From an uncultured Draconibacterium sp. (GTDB lineage Bacteria; Bacteroidota; Bacteroidia; Bacteroidales; Prolixibacteraceae), in the NCBI RefSeq assembly GCF_963677565.1, contig NZ_OY781981.1, positions 744,001-808,000 of the forward strand: a DNA stretch of 64,000 bases, written 5' to 3'. Below are positions 24,220-32,038 of this stretch, in pieces; within the stretch, counting starts at the first letter, position 1, and each line of letters opens with the position of its first letter. The translations under genes were made by a program, and so were the position numbers. The notes beneath the pieces were generated by a model. The model was given only the letters and a program-made list of their open reading frames with translations. It was not told the origin of the DNA and did not search any database.

Positions 24220-25887
24220 TTAATTCATTCCAACTACCAATCCGGATTGAAAATATGCAGCGTAAGCTGTTTCAGAATTTAAAGCGTTTATGGTTTCTTC
24301 AATACCTTTATCATCTTTAATTGATGCCCGAATTGAGCCTTTCTGATAATAATAACGCGACACCAGTTCACTTTCAAGCAACTCGCTGATTTCTGGTCTG
24401 AAAGCTTTTAAATCTTTGCCCAGATCCGGTTCCAGTTTTGCAGCTAAAGCTTCAAACTCTTCTTCTGCCAATCCGTAATATTTCTCTTGTTTTGCTATTT
24501 TCAATAATTCGTTTAATTCAAGCTGCGATTCCGACTCGTATTTAAAATCACTTTGTTGAACAAATTCTGAGAATTGATGGTAAATATCATCTGTAATCGA
24601 AAATTGTTCCGGTTCCGGAATACTTTCATTTTCGTTTGAATATTTTGTTGCAAAATCAAAGATTTTAAAGCGGGTAACCAACTCAATTGCCAGGCTGCTT
24701 AATTGTTCGCCTTCAATTTTCACATCCGGAACTACACCTCCACCATCATACACTTTGCGTCCTTTTTTGGTGGTAAACTCAGTAATTAACGAATCAGGAA
24801 CATGCCCAACGCTGCCGTCATCGTTTCGGTGAGAATAATCCAGCGCCTGAATACAGCGGCCACTTGGAATATAATATTTAGCTGTAGTTACTTTAAGTTT
24901 GGTATTGTAGCTTAAATCGCGCGTTGTTTGCACCAATCCTTTACCAAAAGTGCGGGTACCAACAATAATTCCCCTGTCGAGATCCTGAATAGCTCCGGCT
25001 ACAATTTCCGATGCAGAAGCAGAACCGCTGTTTACCAAAACAGCAATTTTTATGGTGGTATCGATTGGAGCTGCAGTGGCTTTATACACTTTGTCCCACT
25101 GCGTTACTTTACCTCGGGTGCTTACAATTTCTTCTCCCTGCGGCACAAAAAGGTTTACGATTTTTACAGCTTCAATAAGCAAACCTCCCGGGTTTCCACG
25201 CAGATCAAGAATTAATCCATCAGGATTATTTTCTTTTAATTCCAAAAATGCTTTTTTAACATCATTACCGCAATTGGCCGTAAAACTCGACAGACGAATG
25301 TAAGCTGTTTTCGGATCGATCATTCCGTAATAAGGAACTGCATCGATACTGATCTTCTCGCGAATTACATCAACAGTAAAAGGTTTTTTCTCGCCGTAGC
25401 GCTGCAACTTAATGGTAACTGGCTTGTTGGCCGGTCCTTTTAGCAGTGCACTTACATCTTCGGTAGTCATTTCCTTGGTATCTTTTCCCGATACTTCAAG
25501 AATAATATCACCAGCTTTTATGCCAAATTTTTGTGCCGGGAAACCTTCGTACGGCTCGGCAATAACAATGTTATCGTTTTGTTTGCTGATTAAAGCCCCG
25601 ATACCGGCATATTCGCCGGTAGTCATAAAACGGAAATCTTCCATCTGGTCTTCCGAAATATAATTGGTGTAAGGATCAAGTGAGGATAACATTTTATCGA
25701 TACTCGTTTTTACCAGGTCGTTCGGATTTACCTCATCAACATAAAACATATTCAACTCGCGAAAAAGCGTATGGTAAATATCCAGGTTCTTCGCTATCTC
25801 AAAGTTTTTCTGGTCGCGGGTAAAGCTAAAAAAGCTAATCCCAACAACTGCAACTATCGTTATTCCTATTAATATTCTTCTCTTCAT
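24220..25887 (-). CDS. S41 family C-terminal processing peptidase (CtpA/Prc-like)
   Basis: The 555 residues start with a membrane anchor or signal (ILIGITIVAVVGISFFSF), then a PDZ domain (about 90-175, with GIKAGDIILEVSGKD). The S41 protease core carries the catalytic Ser in NSGSASASEIVAGA (about residue 286) and Lys in TFGKGLVQT (about 312). A C-terminal helical extension of about 150 residues follows. Such enzymes trim or degrade periplasmic proteins. Its promoter has a perfect -7 box at 25942-25935. Confidence 0.93.
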   Translation of the reverse strand: MKRRILIGITIVAVVGISFFSFTRDQKNFEIAKNLDIYHTLFRELNMFYVDEVNPNDLVKTSIDKMLSSLDPYTNYISEDQMEDFRFMTTGEYAGIGALISKQNDNIVIAEPYEGFPAQKFGIKAGDIILEVSGKDTKEMTTEDVSALLKGPANKPVTIKLQRYGEKKPFTVDVIREKISIDAVPYYGMIDPKTAYIRLSSFTANCGNDVKKAFLELKENNPDGLILDLRGNPGGLLIEAVKIVNLFVPQGEEIVSTRGKVTQWDKVYKATAAPIDTTIKIAVLVNSGSASASEIVAGAIQDLDRGIIVGTRTFGKGLVQTTRDLSYNTKLKVTTAKYYIPSGRCIQALDYSHRNDDGSVGHVPDSLITEFTTKKGRKVYDGGGVVPDVKIEGEQLSSLAIELVTRFKIFDFATKYSNENESIPEPEQFSITDDIYHQFSEFVQQSDFKYESESQLELNELLKIAKQEKYYGLAEEEFEALAAKLEPDLGKDLKAFRPEISELLESELVSRYYYQKGSIRASIKDDKGIEETINALNSETAYAAYFQSGLVVGMN

Positions 25888-25934
25888 AATTCTCCTTTTC
25901 TGAATTCACTGTCTGCACAATTGCATCGAACTGC

Positions 25935-25942
25935 CAAAAGTA
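25935..25942 (-). promoter_or_regulatory. -7 element of the S41 protease promoter
   Basis: TACTTTTG on the minus strand fits TAnnTTTG, 48 bp upstream of the start codon. No clear TTG lies at the -33 position. Confidence 0.45.
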
Positions 25943-26141
25943 ACAATTCTTACCTGATATCTGTAACGCATAGTAGCATTACATTACGTTAATTTATATT
26001 AAAACCAGCTATTTAAGCTATTAGTTTAACATTTTAAAGCGTAAAAAGTTAACAGTTATTAAAATTAAAAAGTCATTAAACCATTCTGAAAGCTTTAGGT
26101 CAAAGTTCCTGAAAACAGAACAATTAAAGATTTTTAAGAAC

Positions 26142-26639
26142 ATGAAAACCAAGATTTTAAGTTTAGCATTAATTGCAATTTTTGCCATTTCGTTTACAGC
26201 AATGGCACAGCAACAAGACAGAAAAAACAGAGCGCCACAAAAACGCGAAATGATGGCCGATCGGGCTGACAGAGCCAGAGGCAATTTTGATGCGTTTTTT
26301 ACCGAAGAGCAACAAGAAAAGATCAAAGAACTTCGCCTTGAGTCCTCCAAAGAAATTCAGCCACTGCGTAATGAAATGAACGAACTTAGGGCAAAACAGC
26401 AAACACTTACAACAGCTGAAAAAGCAGATATGAACGCCATCAACAAAAACATCGACCAGATGGCAGATGTGCAGGCTAAAATTCAAAAGATTCGGGCCAA
26501 ACAACAACAAGAAATTCGTTCGATGCTGGATGATGAACAACGCATTAAATTCGATCAAATGAAAAACCGCAGAGACAGAAGCAACAGAGATTTCAGCAGG
26601 AAACCAACTTACCGTGATGGTTTTAAACACGGTGCTTAA
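26142..26639 (+). CDS. Spy/CpxP-like periplasmic helical protein
   Basis: A signal peptide (MKTKILSLALIAIFAISFTAMAQ) is followed by a highly charged all-helical sequence of about 140 residues. The LTxxQ-like segments are FFTEEQQEKIKELR and MLDDEQRIKFDQM. Spy/CpxP proteins chaperone or sense misfolded envelope proteins and often bind metals. The tail is Arg-rich (RKPTYRDGFKHGA). It precedes two DUF2807 genes but is separated from them by a strong terminator. Confidence 0.72.
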   Translation: MKTKILSLALIAIFAISFTAMAQQQDRKNRAPQKREMMADRADRARGNFDAFFTEEQQEKIKELRLESSKEIQPLRNEMNELRAKQQTLTTAEKADMNAINKNIDQMADVQAKIQKIRAKQQQEIRSMLDDEQRIKFDQMKNRRDRSNRDFSRKPTYRDGFKHGA

Positions 26640-26662
26640 CGGTTAATAGATAAATGTTTTGG

Positions 26663-26693
26663 AGCCGGCAATTTAGTTTGCCGGCTTTTTTTG
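26663..26693 (+). terminator. Rho-independent terminator
   Basis: An 8-bp GC-rich stem (agccggca / tgccggct) with an 8-nt loop is followed by a T tract. Confidence 0.9.
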
Positions 26694-26794
26694 TGCCTGC
26701 TTACCGATAAAAAGCCCCGGTTTAACGAAATAATTCCCGCATTTCAACTTGTATTCAATAATTTGCATGGAAATTTTAAACCAAACAAAAAGTC

Positions 26795-27508
26795 ATGAAA
26801 CAATTTATTTACATTCTTACCGGTATCTTGTTAGCCTTTGGCAGTTCTTCCTGCATATTTACTCCATCCATAAACGGCAACGGAAATGTTGTTGAACAAG
26901 AACGTCATTTGAGCGATTTCGACGAAATTAAAGTTAGTCGCGGCATGAATGTATACATCACTCAGGGAAACGAAACCAAAGTATTAGTAAAAGCTGACGA
27001 AAACCTACTTGAAGTAATTGAAACTGAAGTTGTGGGCGATGTGCTTGAAGTAAAAGCAACGAGCAATATTCGTCGATCAAAAGAAAAAAAGGTGTTTGTT
27101 ACACTGCCAAAAGTTGAATCAATTAAGGCGTCGGCAGGAAGCAATGTCTATTCTGAAAATGAAATCAGCTCAAAAAGTATTGAAATTTCGGCATCGGCCG
27201 GAAGTAACATCCGCTTAAGAATTAAAACTCAGGAAGCGAATGTTAGCGCTTCTGCAGGATCGAATATCAATCTTGAAGGACAGACAGAAAATTTTTATGG
27301 CAAAGCATCTGCAGGATCGAACATAAAAGCCGGTGAACTAAAAACATCGAATACCGAAGCCAAAGTAAGCGCCGGCGCCAACATATGGATCAGCACAAAA
27401 AACAAATTACAGGCAAGTGCAAATAGTGGCGGAAATGTTTTTTACAGCGGAGACCCAACCGATACTGATATTAATAAATCGTCGGGTGGAAATGTGATAA
27501 AAAATTAG
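26795..27508 (+). CDS. DUF2807 (head GIN) lipoprotein
   Basis: The 237 residues carry a lipobox ending at Cys20 (SSSC) and a DUF2807 domain: ISRGMNVYIT-type strand (VSRGMNVYITQGNE), then KVLVKADENL. The second half is a stack of short repeats around SASAGSN and KASAGSN, about every 20 residues, as expected for a right-handed parallel beta-solenoid. Function is unknown; the family is labelled a putative adhesin. A second, diverged copy follows at 27581. Confidence 0.88.
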   Translation: MKQFIYILTGILLAFGSSSCIFTPSINGNGNVVEQERHLSDFDEIKVSRGMNVYITQGNETKVLVKADENLLEVIETEVVGDVLEVKATSNIRRSKEKKVFVTLPKVESIKASAGSNVYSENEISSKSIEISASAGSNIRLRIKTQEANVSASAGSNINLEGQTENFYGKASAGSNIKAGELKTSNTEAKVSAGANIWISTKNKLQASANSGGNVFYSGDPTDTDINKSSGGNVIKN

Positions 27509-27580
27509 CCACAACTGTAACTTTCCTGTTTGGGCAGCGTCCTTTCAACATACTCAATTAAAAAACAAAAAATAAAGCAC

Positions 27581-28294
27581 ATGAAGACTATTAAAACTTT
27601 TCTCTTTCTTTTTATGATTGCCATTACCAGCTACAGCACTGCTATTGCGGGTAACAGCGACGAGACACAAATACGCAATTTAAGCGGTTTCAATGCCATT
27701 AAAGTTTCAACCGGAATCGACCTGTACCTCACTATGGGAGATGCAGAAGAGGTAAAAGTTGTAGCTGATGACGACATTATTGACGATTTAAAAACCGAAG
27801 TTGAAAACGGAACACTTAAAATTTACATGAAACGACGCAACTGGTTTAATTGGGGCAGTGGTAACGAAACCAGAAAAGTTTATGTAACCGTTAAAGAACT
27901 TGAAGAATTATCGGCATCGTCGGGTTCCGATGTTGAATCGACAAATACACTGGAAGGCGAATCACTTGAAGTAAGTTGCAGCAGCGGCAGCGATGTAAAA
28001 CTGGATGTGTACTATAAAAATCTATCGGTAGATACCAGCAGTGGCAGCGATTCAAAACTCCAGGGAAAAGTAAAAACACTTAAAGCGGATGCCAGTAGTG
28101 GTTCCGATATTAAAGCGAAAGACCTTGAATCTGCCATTTGTTATGCCGATGCCAGCAGCGGCTCTGATATTACGGTTAGCGTAAGCAGTGAACTATACGC
28201 CAATGCCAGCAGTGGAGCCGACGTTACATATTATGGTAATCCTGAAATTAAAGATATTGATGAATCGAGTGGCGGCGATGTTCGTCAACGTTAA
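27581..28294 (+). CDS. DUF2807 (head GIN) exported protein
   Basis: A signal peptide (ending TAIAG) starts at the ATG at 27581; the frame is open upstream only from a TTG. The 237-residue protein parallels its upstream neighbour in layout, with solenoid repeats built on SSGSD (for example SASSGSDVES, DASSGSDIKA, ANASSGADV). In this copy the ladder residue is Asp where the upstream copy has Asn, so the two solenoids show different surfaces. It is a secreted rather than lipid-anchored form. Likely a tandem duplicate; same transcript possible. Confidence 0.88.
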   Translation: MKTIKTFLFLFMIAITSYSTAIAGNSDETQIRNLSGFNAIKVSTGIDLYLTMGDAEEVKVVADDDIIDDLKTEVENGTLKIYMKRRNWFNWGSGNETRKVYVTVKELEELSASSGSDVESTNTLEGESLEVSCSSGSDVKLDVYYKNLSVDTSSGSDSKLQGKVKTLKADASSGSDIKAKDLESAICYADASSGSDITVSVSSELYANASSGADVTYYGNPEIKDIDESSGGDVRQR

Positions 28295-28312
28295 AACAAA
28301 GTTGATTCTTAT

Positions 28313-28337
28313 AAGGCGGTTAATTCCGCCTTTTTTT
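28313..28337 (+). terminator. Rho-independent terminator
   Basis: Stem aaggcgg/ccgcctt with a 6-nt loop and a T tract closes the DUF2807 pair. Confidence 0.85.
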
Positions 28338-28410
28338 ATGCCCGGGTTTTAATCAATTCAATAGAAACCTTTATTTTGCGTTTTATATTTTGAGCATAAA
28401 GGTTTTACCC

Positions 28411-29772
28411 GTGAGATTAATAACACTTACATTTCTATTTCTTATCGTTTGCTGTATGCCGGCAAATGCACAAAACGGGAGTCCTTTGCAATTTTTAAGC
28501 AAGGTAAGTCAGTCTTCTCTGGCAAATCCGGCCTTTCATAATCAAACCGAAAAACTTGTAATTGGCCTTCCTGTATTATCAGGAGCAACCTTTGGATGGA
28601 ATGCAAACTTTTCGCCCAATTATATTTTCTCGGAAAACTTCAGTTACAGTTTCGACAATTTTTACCAGTTGTTGGGCGAGCCGGGCAACGCAGCGTCAAG
28701 TGCAACATTGCCGCTTATTTACCTGAGTTTACTGAAAAACAACAAAACTTATAGTTTGTCGATATCGGAAAAGATCCTGGTCTCAGGTAATTTCGATCAT
28801 GAAATTCTGAAATTCATCGATTTGGGTTTGATTCCGTATTACGGCAAGGAAGAAGAATATGGACCTATTTCGCTGAAAGCCCAAATATACCGCGAACTTG
28901 CTTTTTCGTATGCCCAAAAAATTGACAAGAACTGGAGTGTTGGAATTCGTCCCAAAGTATTGTTTGGTAAGTTTTTTTACGACATTGAAAACATGTACCT
29001 AAATGTTCAAACACTAAACGATCGGCAGTTAATGCAAATCATTCCAAATGGATCATATCAAATCTCAGGACCAATTGATGTTCAGTTTGATCCTCTTGAA
29101 AATAAGACAATAATAAAACCCGATCTTACTGCCAGCGACTATTTTTTCAAGTTTAAAAATTTGGGGGCAGGCATTGACTTTGGTTTTTCTTACACCCCAA
29201 ACCAAAACACTACCATTGCACTGGCAGTTGTCGACCTTGGTTTTACTACGTTAAAATACCGATCGTACAACAACACGTTTACCGGAACCATAGATTACGC
29301 AGAAGAAAACCTGTATCAGTCAACGAATCCGGATGCCCCAAATTATTTCGAACCCAAAGAGGCTTTACTGGCTTTAACAGATTCGCTACCCTACGTTACA
29401 TCGGCCGAAGCATTTACAAAGCGACAATATCAGTTACTACCGGTTAAAATAAACCTGATGGCCACACAACACCTGAACGATAGAATGAAACTGAATTTTT
29501 CTGATAATCTTTCCTACCACAAGGGAGAAGCCAAAAATTATTTATCAGCCTATTTCAACATTTTACTGGGAACACGCTTTGAATTAAGCAGTGGGGTAAA
29601 TCTTTACAATACTGAACAAATTTTACCGGGTTTTGCCTGCAGTTACACCGGAAAAGGAGCACAAGTTTATCTTGCTACCAATAATATTTACAAGCTGGTG
29701 CAACCGAGTAAAGCAAAAAATATAAATTTGTGCCTTGGTGTGAACTTTTTGTTTTCTACACAACCAAAATAG
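28411..29772 (+). CDS. DUF5723-like outer-membrane barrel protein
   Basis: I start the gene at the GTG at 28411, which gives a clean signal peptide (VRLITLTFLFLIVCCMPANAQ); a TTG lies 21 bp upstream in frame. The 453-residue sequence begins, after the signal, with a SLANPAF-type motif (QSSLANPAFHN) and continues as amphipathic beta strands (GIDFGFSYTPNQNTTIALAVVDLGF). This matches PorP/SprF-like and DUF5723 barrels of Bacteroidota. Role unknown. A DUF4834 gene follows within 10 bp. Confidence 0.7.
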   Translation: MRLITLTFLFLIVCCMPANAQNGSPLQFLSKVSQSSLANPAFHNQTEKLVIGLPVLSGATFGWNANFSPNYIFSENFSYSFDNFYQLLGEPGNAASSATLPLIYLSLLKNNKTYSLSISEKILVSGNFDHEILKFIDLGLIPYYGKEEEYGPISLKAQIYRELAFSYAQKIDKNWSVGIRPKVLFGKFFYDIENMYLNVQTLNDRQLMQIIPNGSYQISGPIDVQFDPLENKTIIKPDLTASDYFFKFKNLGAGIDFGFSYTPNQNTTIALAVVDLGFTTLKYRSYNNTFTGTIDYAEENLYQSTNPDAPNYFEPKEALLALTDSLPYVTSAEAFTKRQYQLLPVKINLMATQHLNDRMKLNFSDNLSYHKGEAKNYLSAYFNILLGTRFELSSGVNLYNTEQILPGFACSYTGKGAQVYLATNNIYKLVQPSKAKNINLCLGVNFLFSTQPK

Positions 29773-29782
29773 TTTTTTTGAT

Positions 29783-30058
29783 ATGACTTTATTTATAACG
29801 CTATACCTCGTTGGTTTTCTCAGAACCCTTGTAATAATTGCTGTTATCTATTTTGGATTTCGTTTCATAGTACGATATCTCTTTCCGAAAATAGTTGATA
29901 AAGGGATGAAGAACATGCAACAAAAAATGCGTGAACAACAACGACAGCAACAACCCAAACGCCCCGAAGGAGAAGTTACCATTGAAGGGAAACCCGGTCA
30001 GCACAACAAAAATCAGAAAGACAATGGTGAATATGTCGATTTTGAGGAGGTAGAATAG
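29783..30058 (+). CDS. DUF4834 family small membrane protein
   Basis: The 91 residues have one N-terminal helix (about 5-30) then a basic, Gln-rich stretch (MREQQRQQQPKRPEGE) and an acidic end (GEYVDFEEVE). This fits DUF4834. Function unknown. It probably shares the transcript of the barrel gene 10 bp upstream. Confidence 0.8.
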   Translation: MTLFITLYLVGFLRTLVIIAVIYFGFRFIVRYLFPKIVDKGMKNMQQKMREQQRQQQPKRPEGEVTIEGKPGQHNKNQKDNGEYVDFEEVE

Positions 30059-30400
30059 AAACACAGACTGAAGGACTGATTTATTGAAGGATTGAGCTGC
30101 CGGAGATAATTACCGAATAGGCAGTTGACAAATAGCAGTAGGCAAAATAGAATAAATGATACCAGAACCTCATTTCAAAGCGTATCAACGAAAGCAGTCC
30201 GCCAGAAATTACAATTTATCAATTCTTCAATTTAACAATCTTCCTCAATCTAAATTTCAATCTCTATTCAATCTAATCCAATCTCTCACAAACGAATCAT
30301 CTTTAATCTTTAATCACTAATCCTTAATCTTCCCGCTCTCTTCCCTGTACTTTAGAATTTTATCCTATTTTTGCGTTCACAATTCAGAAATTAGATTTAG
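30059..30400 (+). promoter_or_regulatory. Intergenic region with glycyl-tRNA synthetase promoter
   Basis: This 342-bp gap holds no gene. From about 30220 to 30340 it is pyrimidine-rich with many near-copies of AATCT/TAATC, a low-complexity patch. A perfect -7 box TATTTTTG lies at 30366-30373, with a CTG near the -33 position, and would start transcription about 20 nt before the ATG at 30401. Confidence 0.55.
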
Positions 30401-31936
30401 ATGGCACAAGAAGATATTTTCAAGAAACTGGTAGCACACTGTAAAGAATACGGATATGTATTTCAATCGAGCGAGATTTACGACGGACTCGGAGCAGTGT
30501 ATGATTACGGACAAATGGGTGTTGAACTGAAAAACAACATCAAAAAATACTGGTGGGACAGCATGGTGCTTTTGCACGAAAATGTGGTTGGTTTAGACTC
30601 AGCAATTTTTATGCACCCCACAATATGGAAAGCATCGGGACACGTTGATGCATTTAACGATCCGTTAATCGACAACAAAGATTCGAAAAAACGCTACCGT
30701 GCCGACGTACTTATTGAAGACCAGCTGGCAAAGTACGAGGAAAAAATGAATAAGGAAGTCAAAAAAGCTGCCAAACGTTTTGGCGATACCTTTGATGAAA
30801 AACAATTCCGCGAAACCAATCCTCGTGTGTTGGCCAACCAGGAGAAATGGAATAACCTGCACAAGCGTTTTTCAGATGCACTGAACGATAACGACCTGGC
30901 AGAATTAAAAAAGATAATTGAAGACGAAGGTATTGTTTGCCCAATTTCAGGCTCACGCAACTGGACTGATGTACGTCAGTTTAACCTGATGTTTTCAACA
31001 GAAATGGGATCGACTGCTGAAGGAGCTTCAAAAATTTTCCTACGCCCGGAAACTGCACAGGGTATTTTTGTAAACTATCTGAACGTGCAAAAAACCGGAC
31101 GCATGAAAATTCCGTTTGGTATTGCCCAAATCGGTAAAGCTTTCCGTAACGAGATTGTAGCGCGTCAGTTTATTTTCCGTATGCGCGAGTTCGAACAAAT
31201 GGAAATGCAATTCTTTGTTCGCCCTGGCACCGAGCTCGACTGGTTCGAAAAGTGGAAAACAACACGTATGAAATGGCACCGTGCACTTGGTTTTGGCGAC
31301 GAGAACTACCGTTTTCACGAGCACGAAAAACTGGCTCACTATGCCAATGCTGCTGTCGACGTAGAATATAAATTCCCATTCGGTTTTAAAGAAGTGGAAG
31401 GAATTCACTCGCGTACCGATTTCGATTTATCACAACACGAAGAATATTCGGGCAAAAAAATACGCTACTACGATCCTGAACTGGGAGAATCGTACGTTCC
31501 TTTTGTTGTTGAAACATCGATTGGTGTCGATCGCATGTTCCTGCAGGTAATTTCTGCAAGTTACTGCGAAGAGCAACTGGAAAAAGATTCGCGCGTAGTA
31601 TTGAAACTACCTCCGGTACTGGCTCCTGTTAAGCTTGCTGTTATGCCGCTGGTAAAAAAAGACGGTCTGCCGGAAAAAGCCCGTGAAATTATCGACGAGC
31701 TGAAATTTGATTTCAACTGTCAGTACGACGAAAAAGATTCGATTGGTAAACGTTACCGCCGTCAGGATGCCATTGGTACGCCGTTCTGCGTAACAGTCGA
31801 TCACCAAACCAACGAAGACAACACTGTGACCATCCGCTACCGCGACACCATGGAGCAAGAGCGCGTTGCCATTGCTGACTTAGGCAAAATTATTGGCGAG
31901 CAGGTAAGTTATAAGGGGCTGTTTGGGAAGTTGTAA
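30401..31936 (+). CDS. glyS: Glycyl-tRNA synthetase, dimeric (eukaryote/archaea-like) type
   Basis: The 511-residue enzyme charges tRNA-Gly in the cytoplasm. Class II features are in place: GLDSAIFMHPTIWKASGHVD (N-terminal glycine/ATP side), motif 2 FRNEIVARQFIFRMREFEQ (about 250-268), motif 3 SIGVDRMFLQVISASY (about 370-385) and a C-terminal anticodon domain from about residue 405. Bacteroidota use this single-chain type instead of the GlyQ/GlyS tetramer, so the length is normal. It stands alone with its own promoter and terminator. Confidence 0.96.
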   Translation: MAQEDIFKKLVAHCKEYGYVFQSSEIYDGLGAVYDYGQMGVELKNNIKKYWWDSMVLLHENVVGLDSAIFMHPTIWKASGHVDAFNDPLIDNKDSKKRYRADVLIEDQLAKYEEKMNKEVKKAAKRFGDTFDEKQFRETNPRVLANQEKWNNLHKRFSDALNDNDLAELKKIIEDEGIVCPISGSRNWTDVRQFNLMFSTEMGSTAEGASKIFLRPETAQGIFVNYLNVQKTGRMKIPFGIAQIGKAFRNEIVARQFIFRMREFEQMEMQFFVRPGTELDWFEKWKTTRMKWHRALGFGDENYRFHEHEKLAHYANAAVDVEYKFPFGFKEVEGIHSRTDFDLSQHEEYSGKKIRYYDPELGESYVPFVVETSIGVDRMFLQVISASYCEEQLEKDSRVVLKLPPVLAPVKLAVMPLVKKDGLPEKAREIIDELKFDFNCQYDEKDSIGKRYRRQDAIGTPFCVTVDHQTNEDNTVTIRYRDTMEQERVAIADLGKIIGEQVSYKGLFGKL

Positions 31937-31970
31937 AAACTATACCTCAATACTATAACCTCAAATTATA

Positions 31971-32010
31971 ATATGTGATAAAATTTATGCAATTTTATCA
32001 CATATTTTTT
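31971..32010 (+). terminator. Terminator of glyS
   Basis: A perfect 15-bp AT-rich stem (atatgtgataaaatt / aattttatcacatat) with a 5-nt loop runs into T. Confidence 0.85.
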
Positions 32011-32038
32011 ATCATAACGAACCAAAATTCCGAATACA

